Assembly: GCA_002900995.3 (NCBI GenBank)
Contig: CM035307.1
Location: 1,178,001 to 1,242,000, forward strand
Length of the DNA stretch: 64,000 nt
Reading direction: 5' to 3'
Source: Ganoderma boninense
Lineage: Eukaryota > Basidiomycota > Agaricomycetes > Polyporales > Polyporaceae
Made by a program: the position numbers and the translations under genes. Below the pieces are notes generated by a model that was given only the letters and a program-made list of their open reading frames with translations, made no database searches and had not been told where the DNA came from. Positions 43,915 to 55,537 of the stretch are shown here, piece after piece (the stretch's first letter is position 1; every line of letters begins with the position of its first letter).

Positions 43915-46900
43915 TCACCACTTCTGCGCCGCCTGGATGACCAGCAAGCTCGCCTGCGCCGATCCCGCCACGACGAACGCACACGCGACCTCCCCCAGCG
44001 TCTTCGCCAGCTCGCCGCCCAGCGTCGCCCCGCGCTCGCTCCCCAGCCTCTGCAGCTCCGCCTGGTGCGACTCCACCGCCATCCGCCGCGACCGCCCCGC
44101 AACAATAATCTGCCGCGCGTGTGCGGGCGCCGTGCTCGCGGCGGCCTCGAGGACGTGGTGGAGGGGGTGGGCGGCGGTCTGCTGGCGGAACGTGAGGCGC
44201 GCGATGCGTCTGCGAGCTCTGGGACGCCAGAGCCTGTCAGCTTCGTCCACAGGAGGTCGTCCGCCGTCAGCGACGCCATCCGCGTCTGGGTCGTCTGCGG
44301 TCCGTAGACGGTGTCCTGGAAAAGCGTCTGCATACATTCCTGTCAATCAGCACGGACTTTCAGCTACAAGACGAAGATGAACTTACGCTGTGGACGGTGT
44401 TTTGCCCCTTGATCTGCTCAATCGGTGTTCGTAGGCTCGAGCTCACCATCCTCAGACCTTCTTCATCCTCACGACAGTCGCAGAGACGCTCGGATGCATG
44501 CACAGCTGGACGACAAACGCGAGCGCAGACCGGTCGTCTGGGCCGCCAAAGAACGGCATGAAAACGTGGTACTGGCCCTCGCCCTCGGACTCGCGCACGC
44601 TGCGGTCCCAGAAGAGCGCGACGTCTGCAGGCGCGTCAGCGAACACGCGGCGGACGAAGTGCGAGTGCGTCGCGACCGAGCCCTGACTCCGCTCGCGCTT
44701 GACCTGGAAGAGCGCATCAAACGGCGACGTATTCGTCGCAGACGATGGCGAGGCCGCGTCGGTAGGGGAGGGCACGGGTGCAGGGTTCTCCGCGGTGTCC
44801 TCTACGGTTCCGAGGCCGCTCGTCCAAGGGAGGATGACCATCTGGCTGCCGGACGCGCGCACGTGCTGGTTGACATTGTCAGAGAAGCTCTCATAGCCGA
44901 CGACCGCGAGCGCGGTGGTGACGGCTATGCGATGGAGGTAGCCGAACGTCTTGAAGATCGCGAGCACAGGATCGCTGAGGGCAAGCGAGTCTGCTGCTTG
45001 CGACCTCAGCACGGCCGAAGTACGGTTCGTGAGCTCGATAAGCCGAAGGGCATCCACCTTGATGCGAGGAAGTACGGCAGAAGTATTAGTTCTTGGGACA
45101 ACCAGCGTATTTGCTGCCAATGCAGCCTTCTCATCGACGCTCGACGCTTCGGAGGGTAGGGCGAGGGGCAGCGATAGGTGATTGTAGGAGCTGAGTGAGC
45201 GTCATCACGGCTGGAAGCTGCTCAATCCTGTCCACGACGATAGCGAAGCGGCTCTTCAGTCCATCCTGGATCTCCCTCTGCGTAGAGCTGGCAGCTTCCT
45301 CAATGGATGGTGCGGGTTGCTTAGGAAGTTCGCCAGTGTGGACGCGGTACTTAGCCGGGTAGAAGAGGAGGGTGAGTGGCGTCGTGATGAACGTGAGCAC
45401 AAGCGCGTGCAGCACGAACATAGAGAACAAGCGGGTGTCGAGGATATTGGCAGTGAGACCGACATTGAGCACGATAAGCTCGACCAGACTGTATGCGTGT
45501 CAGAATGAGCTCGTGGAGTGAGTAAGGTGAAGACTTACCCCTTGCAACTCATGAGAGAACCGATGGCGCCGGACTCGCGCATGTTGAAGCCCATGAGCTT
45601 GGCAGTGAGACCGCATCCGATGAACTTGGTGGAGAATGAGACAACACAAATGAGAATTGTGTAACCCCAAGTGACACCATTGTTCAGGAGGCCCAAGTTG
45701 GTGCGCAGACCTGAGAGGGCAAAGTACTATGGGCAGATGAGCCCACTTCGAGACAAAGCACGATGATAGGAGCTTACCAGAGGAAGTAGGAGGATAGACA
45801 ACAGGTCCTCAAGCTTCTCAACCAGAGAGATCTCATACCCGTTCTTGTGGGGGATGATGAGTCCAGACAGGAACGCGCCCTACGTCGGGAGTTCAGTAAC
45901 ATGTAGCCGCTGCCGAATTATCGCACTTACGAAAATAGCGTGGATGCCGATGATATCCGTGTAGAAGGCAGAAACGAGAACCGTCAGGATCGTGATGGTC
46001 ATCATCATCGCTGACGGCGAACCAGCGTCGAGGCATCCAGACTTCTGCGCCAACCAGTAGTACGCCCATCGGACGGGGAAGAGGATGAAGATAACGAAGC
46101 CAAGGCCCGCAAGCAGCACCCAGAGTGCCGTCAATCCAGTTGAAGCATTAATGAGTGCAACGACGAGTGCAAGCAGCACCCATCCGACCACTGCATCGGA
46201 ACGTAGTCAGAAGTCGGCATGCTACCGTCTACGCGCAACGCCGAGGAGGCTGCCACGCAAGGTTTCAAACAGGACTGTTTCTCACCGTCGTTCCCGACAC
46301 CCGCGGATAGGGTCACAACCCCGACGGTGGTGTCCAGCAGCTTCAGCTCCGTGAGGATGCGACAGAGCACCGGGAACGCAGTAATGCCGACCGCAACGGC
46401 GACGAAGAGGATGAAGTACCCGAAGTTGGCCGTGCCGTCCGTAAACTGGTGGTATATGGGCACCGCGATGGCCGCGCCGAGCCCCAGTGGGAGGACAAGG
46501 CCGGCGATGGAGATGGCGCTCGACGCGCGCGCATTGCGGCGGAGCACGCGCATGTCGATCTCCATGCCCACGATGAACATGAACAGGACAAGGCCTAGGT
46601 TCGCGGTGAGGTTCAGCACGGGCATGGAGGCCGTCGGGAAGATGGTCGTCGTGAAGCCGGGAATGCGGCCCATGACGGTAGGCCCAAGGACGACGCCGCC
46701 AATGACTTCGGCAATGACGCGAGGTTGGCGGATGCGACCCAGGAAGAGCGCAAGAAGCTGGGTCATGCCGATGATGACAACTGCGCATGCGCGGAGATAC
46801 GCAACACTCGGTCAGCCCAACGTCGGCGAGTGGGTCAAGATGGTGTACGCACCGACTTGAATGACCCATAAGCGAAAAGGGTCGCTGGCGTTCCAACTAG

Positions 46901-46979
46901 CAGGGTTATCGCCTGCGAAAATGCCAGCCTAGACGACATTCGGAGGGCGTGAGGAAAGCCCCTAGACATTGCTCGACAT
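43915..46979 (-). CDS. KHA1: Kha1-type K+/H+ antiporter (CPA2 family), frame-broken C-terminal half
   Basis: Monovalent cation/proton antiporter; yeast Kha1 acts in the Golgi. The proposed start ATG 46979 (MSSN) joins through a short 39-nt intron to AGIFAGDNPASWNASDPFRL. The exchanger domain is well preserved: RQPRVIAEVIGGVVLGPTVM, NLGLVLFMFIVGMEIDMRVL, ITAFPVLCRILTELKLLDT, IGIHAIFGAFLSGLIIPHKN, YFALSGLRTNLGLL and GFNMRESGAIGSLMSCKG. The soluble C-terminal part has family text (ALFWDRSVRE, FMPFFGGPDDRSALAFVVQL, DTVYGPQTTQTRM, IIVAGRSRRMAVESHQAEL) but is cut by four one-base frame breaks, near 45170, 44458, 44421 and 44208. Either the sequence has errors or the gene is decaying; the untouched membrane half and end (stop 43915-43917) favour errors. 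Confidence 0.85.
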
Positions 46980-47627
46980 TGTCACTCGCCTGCTCAGGTG
47001 CAGCAGCCCTACGCGCGAACCATAGAAATCTCGTCTGAAAACTCTCCCATGCTGGCCAAGGCAGTCGAGGGACGAAGGTAGTCGACGCGTTGGTGGTGGA
47101 AGGTGGACAGGGGAGGAGCGCTCCAGGACCCGTTCCCAGTCTGCAGCCCTCGCCTTTAGGTCCCCATGCAAGCGCCCGTTCCGATCGTATCTGGCATGTT
47201 ATTGGGATCGGAAACACCCGCAGCTCGAATGCTTGTCCCGTTGCGACGGCTTCTCTACAAGTTTGGAACGGACCCATCCTTCTCAGTTCCTTCTCCTGCC
47301 CCCTGCCGCGGACGTACACAGCCTCGCATTGATGGTACCATCCTCAGTCAGGTCCTGCCAAGCGTAAGGGGCCTTGCCAGTGGCCACAGCCCCTGACAGA
47401 AGTTCCGTGCCCATCCAGCGTGGGCGGAGGGAAAGCCTATGGAACAATAATCCCTGCAAACGTGTTCAGATCCGGACAGTTGTAGTCAACGGTCAGAGAC
47501 GGTTGGAAATAAAAATGCATTGACACAGCAGGACAACATGGATCGTCAACATACATGAAGAAAATGGGTCAGGTAGCTCACGCCTGGCTTCCACCGGAGA
47601 ATATACGATGAGAGAACGTACAGGGCA
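46980..47627. other. Intergenic, nothing recognised
   Basis: About 650 bp between the BUD31 stop and the Kha1-type gene start, both minus strand. Contains the antiporter promoter. A Cys/Arg-rich open frame here lacks motifs. I looked for RNase P-like conserved blocks and found none convincing. Confidence 0.45.
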
Positions 47628-48295
47628 TCAAGAGTCGGAGCTACACCCGCGGCAACCTAATGGATAACAATGTTAGTAACGGGTACGACTTCTTTTTGAG
47701 CGCTGCGGGGACTCACCACAGTGCACACACTCTACAACGGTTCCTTGACGAAGCTGGGCTTTGGGTACACGGCAGATACATGTCGAACCTTGGTAGTTCA
47801 TGTCCTGCAGCGCGGGGTCAGGAGTTGAGGATTGGAGGTACTAAATGCATACCGTACCTTGGTCTGGATGCACCGAAGACAGCAGAGTTTTTCATAACCA
47901 GCCTTCTTCCACTTGGCTATGAGACTGTGAAACCGAGAGACTTTGAGCATCCGACTAAGGGTGGGACACGCCTCGACTTACTTTGCATCTGCGTATCCCT
48001 CCTTCAAAAGCCAGTCATAGAGCTCCTTGCTGATAGCCTCGCGCTTGTAATAGAGCTCGTAGATGTACCGTGAACGGGTATGGGAGATGCGCATGATGGG
48101 CCAGAGAGACTCGGTCTTGCGCTTTCCCTCATGAGACTCATTTTCAGCGTCACGCATCTTCTTCGCGTAGTCGTCGAGAATCTGGGTGAGCTTGGGTCAG
48201 GATGGTGATCTGGAGGGAGTGAAGGGACCTACGCTCTCGATGTCCTCGAACCCTTCTGGGGGCTTCTTGGTCCTCGTAGTGCGTATTTTCGGCAT
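47628..48295 (-). CDS. BUD31: Pre-mRNA splicing factor BUD31 (G10 protein)
   Basis: Small zinc-binding protein of the activated spliceosome. Five exons: 48295-48233, 48181-47982, 47924-47858, 47804-47717, 47656-47628. Phases agree, giving 148 residues (family about 145-157). Text is almost canonical: [98 protein letters not shown] and the cysteine cluster [16 protein letters not shown]. No frame break. Divergent from the REEP/Yop1-like gene, 501 bp away. Confidence 0.96.
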
Positions 48296-48796
48296 AATGT
48301 CGTCTGTTTTAGAGCCTAAGAGTGTGATATGGAGGTGCCGCGAAGAGGGGTGAGGTCGCTGCTGGGTCGCAAAGTTGAGGATGGTAGAGGAGGACGGAAG
48401 AGGGCGAGTGGCGGGAGAGAGGGAGACGCGTCAATTACGTCAGCGACGCGTGTGGGAAGACCTCGCGGAGGGCACGCGTCGGCGGACGCGACCCCGGACT
48501 TGAAATTGCCGCTCTTCCTGCCCCGTCTCTCCCTATTTCAACCCTCCCCTCGCCCTCTCCGTCTCTCCTCGCCACGTTGTCCTCCTCGCAGCTCATCCAC
48601 AACCCCAGCTTCGCCCCCTTACTCCTCGCCGAACGCCCTCCACAGTCTTTCACTGCCCGGACTCCGATCTGGCCACTCTATGCTCTAGCACCCCCTGCGT
48701 ACCTCAACATTTAACTCAGGACAACGTTGGCCATTGTCCTGGTAAAGTGCCGCTCTACGTGTCAACTCTTGTAAATTATTCCGTGCCTTCCCAGTC
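48296..48796. promoter_or_regulatory. Divergent promoter of BUD31 and the REEP/Yop1-like gene
   Basis: 501 bp between divergent start codons. The right half is strongly CT-rich on the plus strand (CCCTCCCCTCGCCCTCTCCG), as in many fungal promoters. No TATA box recognised. Confidence 0.5.
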
Positions 48797-50768
48797 ATGC
48801 CTCTGGTCGTGCCCATTCTTCGGCTGGGCTACGTCTTCCTCAACGTCTTTGACACTTTCAAAACCCTCCGGCCTCCCCCTCCGTCCGCAAGGAATGGCGG
48901 CCAACCTAGTGCTCGAGCAATGAGCGCCCGCAAGCGTGCCATGAAGGGCGTCATGACGATCTGGATGGTTTGGGTGAGTCCGATGCCCTTTCCGCTCAAC
49001 TGCTAGCTCATGGCACACGACATATTGCGATTGCAGGCTTGTTTCACGCTCTATGAGCGATGGGTCGAGACGTTTGTCTGGCTGTTTGTCCCGTTTTACA
49101 GCGAGATCAAGTCCCTCTTCATCCTCTTTTTCCTCTTGACTCGCGCAAAGGTCAGTACTAGCAACCGCAGTGCCCCCGTCGTCAGGCCTCGGTTGATCGG
49201 TTGTTTTCCCGCATGTAGGGAGCAGAACCCGTATTCCTCCACGTTATTCGCCCGGTGGTAAAGCCGTACACCGTGCCTCTCGACGCCCTGTGCGACACCG
49301 TAGCCTCATTCTTCGATTTGCTCATTCTCGTGGCATCGATCCCTGTGAACTATCTCCTCGGGTTCTATCGCCGGTGGTGGAAGGCCTACGACCCTCCGCA
49401 GGCAGACCCCAAGACCTGGCACCGGGACTCCGAGTCGGTTACGCCTCGCCCGTCCGCGCACCGTGCATACGTGTCTGAGTCGAACGGACCTGCAGCTCCC
49501 GCTGCGAAGCGCGAAGTGTCCAACGGATCGATCAAGCAGACGCGCTCCGTGATCCAGCCCCGGAACAACGCCGCGCCGGCTAACGGTCATCAAGTCTGGC
49601 GCCCTCCCCCGTCCGCATACGACGATGATGTCGCGCTGAATCCGCACTCCGGTCTCCCTACGCCACCGCTCGAACGACAGCAGCGCAAGCAGCTGGCCGG
49701 CGGCGCCATTGTGGCGCCAAAGCCGGTACGCGCGGGCGGCGCCGCGCAGTTCTCTGGCTTCGTGGCGGAGGACAGTCAGCAAGCGGGGATCCAGCAGGGT
49801 TTTCGCAAGTCGCTCCTATTGCCGCGTGAGCCCCGGGACCCCGGCTCCGATGGCGATTTGAGCGACGACAACAATACGAAAGGGGTTCAACCTAATAGTA
49901 AACAACAAATACCCAACGACTTCGACGAGGAGGGCGAGGGAGAAGAGGAAGAAGACACGGAGATGAATGGGGATGAGATCACCGCACGCGCACCGTGGCA
50001 GGACGAGGACGAGGAGGAGTACGAGAGCGACATGGAGGACGACGTGTTCAACACGACGCTAGCCACGCCCGGGCCGCGGCGCAGATACCAGGACGACGAC
50101 TCGGATTATGAGGACCACCTCGACGATTCCATGCTCACGCCGCCTCCTATGAAGAAGGCCTTTTCCGCCGACAGCGCGGCGACCCGATCGACAGCACTTA
50201 GCACGACGGACACCGGCTCTTCACTGCGCACCTTTCCCTCACGGTCGTTGTCGTCTGACGGCGCCTCCTCACTCGCAGGGAAGAAGCAGCGCGCGACGCC
50301 AAAGTACGCTGGGACGACGACAAGTTCTCTGTCGACGTCCCGGCGCGCAAGGCTGGCAAGCCTGCCGCACCGGGCTCTCGCGCGTCGACCATTGGCCGGA
50401 CACGCGGGAAAGCCCTCCAGGGGGCCGCGGACGCGGACGACCTTGCTGAGGATGATGCTGCTCCGGAGAGCAAGCCACGCATGGTGAACGGACGTGCACT
50501 ACGGCCCAGGCCTCAGCGTGGAGACAGTCAAGGCACCATTCGCGCGCCCTCAACGAGGGGACGGGGTGCGAGCACAGCTCGCGGAGCGGCGGCGACGGCC
50601 CGTGGTGGTGCCGCACGCATCGCGGTGAAGGACCGTCCAAAGCCTGTCGTCAAGAAGGCTGGCGCAGGGGCTGCTGCTGCTGCTGGGGCGGCGAAGCCGA
50701 TCGGGGCTGGTGCACCGAGGGTGGTGCCCAAGGCCGCGAAACCCGTACAGAAAGACGACGCGGCTTAA
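48797..50768 (+). CDS. TB2/DP1/HVA22 (REEP/Yop1-like) ER membrane protein with long charged tail
   Basis: Predicted ER-shaping hairpin protein. Start ATG 48797. Three exons carry the TB2/DP1/HVA22 domain: PILRLGYVFLNVFDTFKTL, KGVMTIWMVWACFTLYERWV, FVWLFVPFYSEIKSLFILFF, AEPVFLHVIRPVVKPYTVPL. The remaining 400 residues are disordered, with an acidic segment (DFDEEGEGEEEEDTEMNGDE) and a basic Arg/Gly/Ala tail (PSTRGRGASTARGAAATARG). That is much longer than yeast Yop1. The frame breaks near 50290: ASSLAGKKQ must pass to ARDAKVRWDDDKFSVDVPAR in another phase, as if one G were missing, and the plain frame would instead stop at 50487. The true stop is taken as 50766-50768. Confidence 0.8.
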
Positions 50769-52000
50769 TTGGCCCATGCTGGCCTCGGGTACTCGGCACT
50801 CGACATTTACGACGACAGATGGACGACATGTACTCTGCACACAACCAACGATCGATCGACACATCTATAGACGCACTCATCTCATCTCACCTCATCTCAT
50901 CTCCCTCTCATTTCATCTCACCACCATCCATCCATCCCATTAACGTTCCCGCTTCCTACACATTCCTACTCTTGGCGTTCTCGCCCTTCATATATCAACC
51001 TCCTTCACGCTCCACGCACACATAGACCGGAGACCAGCTCGCGGTCCCCGGTATTGGCAGGCGTGATGGCACCCCAAGCAGTCCAAGTTACCCTTGCACG
51101 CAGCATCCGCGCAGAGCCTGACTTTTTGTCTGGAACATCAACATCGTCGCATTGTAAATTATTACATTACACGCCTGAGCGTGCGCAACAAAGATTAATT
51201 TGACGGAGCGCTCTCATCCGTTGTCCGCCGTCGGAACAACTACATATTCGTACCTTGCACGTACGCGGAAGGAGTGGTTAAGCAACACGGCAAGTATGGT
51301 CGGGCTAGGTGTCCCGGCGTTGGGTCCCATGTCGTATTGTGGTCTCCATTGGGATGCATTCGGGAAGCCACTCTTAGTAAATGCCCGGTGGTTCGGAGTA
51401 CGACGCCAGCAAGGGTGTCCTGGAGGCCGAGCCTGCGGTGCATTCGTAAAGTCCACGCGGCTACGGAAGGTCATCTTGTATCAGGACATCGATGGGATCT
51501 TCCCATGATATCTCCCTACTGCAGTCGGGCACAGGGGCCCACAGGGGGTCCATGTTCGTGTAGCCCGATCGAAATACGGGACGCTGACAACTAGTACTAG
51601 TGGTGCGATAGACATTCGGCCGCTTGGCGGGACATCCCGTTCGGAGGTAGCATGTAACGCTGCGACATGGCGTTTTAAGTGCTATGATATCCAGGAACGA
51701 GCCATCAACATGAGTAAGGAGACGGAGAGGACACATGATCAGATGATGATAATAGAAGGGTCGCAATGACATGTCTGGGTCATAGTGTGGAGGCGAGCGA
51801 GCGACGAGCGGAGCGCTACTTACACTTCCACACCTTCCGACCCTCAGCCGGGTCCGATACCAGAGCGTACGTACCCCTCTTTCTCCGCGGTCGCCTGAGC
51901 CAAGGCTGACAAACAAGGGGGTTCTTGCGGGGCCCGTTCGCCCGGTTTAGTATCCCAAGGAAGTCGTTTCGAATGTATTGAATGTGAACTGCGTCATGGG
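50769..52000. other. Long intergenic region
   Basis: About 1.2 kb between two plus-strand genes. It begins with the 3' UTR of the REEP-like gene and a CATCTCA-type simple repeat, and ends in the promoter of the amidohydrolase gene. Short open frames are without motifs. No RNA gene recognised. Confidence 0.5.
50876..50940 (+). repeat. CATCTCA-type simple repeat followed by CCATCC units
   Basis: Imperfect tandem (C)TCATCTCA units followed by CATCCATCCATCC, in the 3' UTR of the preceding gene. Probably a microsatellite. Confidence 0.7.
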
Positions 52001-52008
52001 TATATAAG
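52001..52008 (+). promoter_or_regulatory. TATA box of the amidohydrolase gene
   Basis: GGGTATATAAGCGCG lies 80 bases before the start codon at 52081, one of the few clear TATA boxes in this window. It suggests a strongly or conditionally expressed gene. Confidence 0.6.
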
Positions 52009-52080
52009 CGCGCAAGCTTAGGGATCTGAGTAGCTGGGGAACATACCCACACTACCTTCTCGACGCCAACTCTCAACGCC

Positions 52081-53782
52081 ATGACCAAGTATTTGCTCAA
52101 GGGAGGTACGATTGCCACTGCCGTCCAGGGGAGCGACGAGCCCCGTGTCTTCAAGGCCGACGTACTCGTCGAAGACGATACCATAACTCGCATCGAAGAG
52201 GGCATCGCGCCTGAAACTGGAGTAGAAGTCATCAACTGTCAGGACAAGTGGATCACCCCAGGGTTCGTCGACACGCACCGGTACGCCCTCTTGTCCTCGC
52301 TGCTTCCACTGCATATTCATTCTCATCCCTCATCCACGCATGCTAGGCACGTGTTCATGACGGTTCTGCGTGGAACCCAATGCGAGTGCGTATTGAGACG
52401 TTCATGCGCAATTTCGTTCTTCAAGTTCAAGTCTGACCACGGTGCATTGTGCATAGCTGGCTCTTAACCGAGTACCTAGTTAAGATGTCGTGGTGAGTCT
52501 CCCATTTCAGCGCGAATGTCAAAGGGTTACTCACCGGTAGACCCCGTTCTTCAGGTCTCTCCAAGGAACACTGACTCCACAGGAGGTCGCGATCGGGACG
52601 CTCGCTGGCTTCCTCGAAGCCCTCCACAACGGCGTCACGACGATCCTCGACCACTTCCACGCCGCCCACTCCCCAGAGCACGCCGAGGCCGCCCTCAAGG
52701 CCGCCATCGAGTCCGGCGCGCGCATCATCTGGGCCCCGGCCCGACAGAGCCCTCCAACACGCCTCCTCCCGTTCCCCGAGTGGGCCAACGACGCGGAGTC
52801 CGTGCAGTGGCAGCGGGCGAAGATCAAGGAGTGGGGCTCGCGCGCAGGCGGGAAGCTGCGGCCCGACGGGCGCGTCACGCTCGGGCTCGCGTACGAGATC
52901 TTCCAATGGGATAATAGCACGGTGCCGACGCACCAGGAGTTCCTCGCGTACGCGCGCGCGAACAACGTGCAGACCATCACCGCGCACGTCGTCAAGAGCC
53001 CCTCCATCCTCGGCTGGCGCGACGCGGGAATCCTCGGGCCCGACGTCGTGCTCTCGCACTGCAACGCGCTCGCGGACCACCCCGAGCTCGACGACGAGAT
53101 GTGGAAGGCACTCAAGGACAGCGGGGCTGCCATTGGGTCCACGCCGCTCGACGAGCTCGGGATGGCGCACGGCAACCCTGTTGCGCTCGATGCCCTGAAG
53201 AGAGGTGTCAAGTGCGGACTCGGTGTGGTGCGCCTTACACCCTAATAAAACAACAACTAGAACGTTGCTGACCTCGTCCTTGACTAGGATTGCCTCTCAA
53301 TCAACAGCGGCGACATCTTCGCGCAGATGCGGGTTGCCCTTCAGTGGGCCCGCGGACACGACCACGAGCACATCCACTTGAACAAGGAGAAAGCCCCGTT
53401 CAAGAACAAGTACAACTGCGCCGACGCCTTCCGCCTGGGCACGCTCGCTGGCGCAGAGGCCCTGAACTTGGCACACCTGATCGGATCCGTCGAGGTCGGC
53501 AAGCGTGCGGACTTGCTCGTCTTCGACGCCAACTCGGTGAACCTCGGAGGCGTCGAGGATCTGATCGCAGGGGTGGTCTTCCATGCCTCGAGCGAGGACA
53601 TCGAGATGGTGTTTGTGGACGGGGAGATCGTAAAGAAGGACCGTAAGCTGATCCGCGACTGGGCACCTGTCGTGAGCGAACTCAAGCAGAGGGCGAACGA
53701 TGTTCGCAAACGGTGGCCGGCCGAGCTCCTAGACGAACGATGGAAGCAGTGGTATGATGCGAATGGTGCACCGACCATCTAA
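52081..53782 (+). CDS. Cytosine deaminase/ATZ-TRZ-type metal-dependent amidohydrolase
   Basis: Predicted hydrolase or deaminase of the amidohydrolase superfamily; the substrate is unknown. Start ATG 52081 (MTKYLLKGGTIATAVQGSD). The first metal motif DTHRHVFMTVLRG spans intron 1. A second intron (donor within TGC GA/GTGCGT) joins QC to DWLLTEYLVKMSW. Then come TTILDHFHAAHSPEHA, VQTITAHVVKS, VVLSHCNAL and IGSTPLDELGMAHGNPVALD, and after the last intron CLSINSGDIFAQMRVALQ. The C-terminal part includes LGTLAGAEALNL and GSVEVGKRADLLVFDA, typical of this superfamily. Histidines at the expected metal positions are present, unlike the amidohydrolase-like gene at 22138. Stop TAA 53780-53782. About 470 residues. 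Confidence 0.88.
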
Positions 53783-54105
53783 AAGGATTGTAGTTGATCT
53801 TGTCTACGTATGCAATGGGGCAGCCCATGGGTTACGGGCTGGCGAAAAGTCATTTGTGCCGTATGGGAACCGAGTCTGGCTCCGGCATGTCTACAAAGGG
53901 TATCAGCACTACAGCTATCAGAGACTAATTACCTTGAGGGACTTGGGAATTCCGGGACAATCAACCTCGATGGTCAGCTAGTACAAATCCGAGGCTACCA
54001 GGGAACCGCGGTATGCTATTATTCCATTAATGAAGCAACCAATGTCTCATGGCACACCTATAGGTTCCCCGGTTTGCCTCCACTTGCCGACTGATATCAT
54101 ACGCA
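53783..54105. other. Convergent 3' region
   Basis: 323 bp between the convergent stop codons of the amidohydrolase and acyltransferase genes. 3' UTRs only. Confidence 0.55.
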
Positions 54106-55353
54106 TCAGTTGCTAGGTCGGCCAACCAAGACCATCCCATCATCTTCGTCCGTCTCTGTTCCATATTCACTGCCCTCCATCCGGCTGTAAGCCAGTACGG
54201 GCGAGGAGGTCGCCGAATTCTCGGAGACATTACTTGATGTTTGACTCTCCGTCCTGGGCGGTTCGGATTCGCTCGACTTCGGTTGTTCGGCAGGCGCGGG
54301 AGATGGAACGGGGGTCTCTAGGGGGGTGGGCGTGACGGCGGGAAGTGTGGACTTGGGCTCAGTGCCTGGAGGAGGGGGGGCAGAGATCTCGCGCAGTGAC
54401 TCGACCATCATGTCGTGCACGCGAACCGCTAGGTCTGAGACGTCCGCCGCCGTCAGACCTTCCGTGGGGACAGGCGGAAGGACTGCATGGACGCCGTGAG
54501 CTACTCATACGAAGATGACCGTGCTGCTGTGGCGCACCTTTGACTTTGAGCGTACCGCTCTCAAACACGCCCTTCCTGTACAACCTCCAGTAGTTCTCGC
54601 AGATGACTGGAACGATCGGGACCTGCGCCTGGACGGCGGTGTGGAAAGCGCCCTTCTTGAAGGGAAGCATGTCTGGGTACGGGCGCATGGAGCGCGTGCC
54701 CTCGGGGAAGAGCCAAAGGGAGCTCTTGCGTTCCTTCATAATCTCGCCAGCTGCGGTGAGAGAACGCACGGCGCGTGCGTTGTTACCGCGGTCGACGAAT
54801 ACGGCCCCGGCGAGGGTCATGAACTGACCGAGGAAGGGAGACCACTGCAGCTCCTTCTTGGCCATGATTGAGGCTCGTCGGGGAAATATTCTACGTGCCG
54901 CATATATAGTTTTGCAAGAGGATGGAGCGTGATGTACAAAGAAAGCGGGGTGGAGGGACGTTAGGGTTGAGGGTTTGACCAGTGTAGGGTGGCGTGGACG
55001 CACCTCCCGAGGTAGAGAATATCAAGCATGCTCTGGTGGTTACCGACGAGGACGGCGGGGCGTGTATCTAGGTGCTCCTCGCCCTCTACAATGAGACGGA
55101 TGCCGATCACGCGGCTGGCGAGGAAGTAGAAGCTCCGTGCGATGACATAGAATACGTCGAAACGACGTCCCGCAATGCCCATGGAGATCGAACATATCAC
55201 TCCCCATACCGAACAGACTCCAAGGGTGGAAAGGTAGAGGCCGACGCGGACATAGTAACGGGCGAATGGATTGGAATCCGCGAAGGTCTTGAGGGCGAAG
55301 ACGGGGAGAGAAAGGTAGACGAGAGGCTTGATGATGCTGGCCAGGACAGACAT
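54106..55353 (-). CDS. SLC1: 1-acyl-sn-glycerol-3-phosphate acyltransferase (Slc1/AGPAT)
   Basis: Makes phosphatidic acid from lysophosphatidic acid at the ER and lipid droplets. Start ATG 55353 (MSVLASIIKPLVYLSLPVF). The N-terminus has two hydrophobic segments. The PlsC motifs are complete: VGNHQSMLDILYLGR (HX4D), ASIMAKKELQWSPFLGQFM, GAVFVDRGNN, WLFPEGTRSM, PFKKGAFHTAVQAQVPIVPV. A Pro/Ser/Glu-rich tail of about 90 residues follows (APAEQPKSSESEPPRTE), ending GMVLVGRPSN. Three introns are inferred. Stop TGA 54106-54108. Divergent from the coiled-coil gene at 55538, 184 bp away. Confidence 0.93.
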
Positions 55354-55537
55354 GGTCGAAGCCTCGTCGTCTAGAACGGCGGAGAAGAGAACGAAGGCGA
55401 CGGGGCGATGGGGTCGTGGCGGGGAGGAAAGTGGCAAGAGGGAGCCCACGCGGACAGAAGAGGACACGGGTCGGAGTCTGAAGCGACCTCATCGACATCG
55501 TCGTCATCTCCGGCCACAGTCCCGTGTTTCCGCGACC

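Noticed and set aside
46906..47319. Minus-strand open frame upstream of the Kha1-type gene
   Set aside because: Considered as a longer N-terminus, but it is out of phase with AGIFAGDNP and has no motif; the short MSSN exon explains the start better.
47330..47480. Possible RNase P or other structured RNA between Kha1 and BUD31
   Set aside because: GGAGGGAAAGCC resembles a P RNA core only loosely; the second conserved region and the helices are not found.
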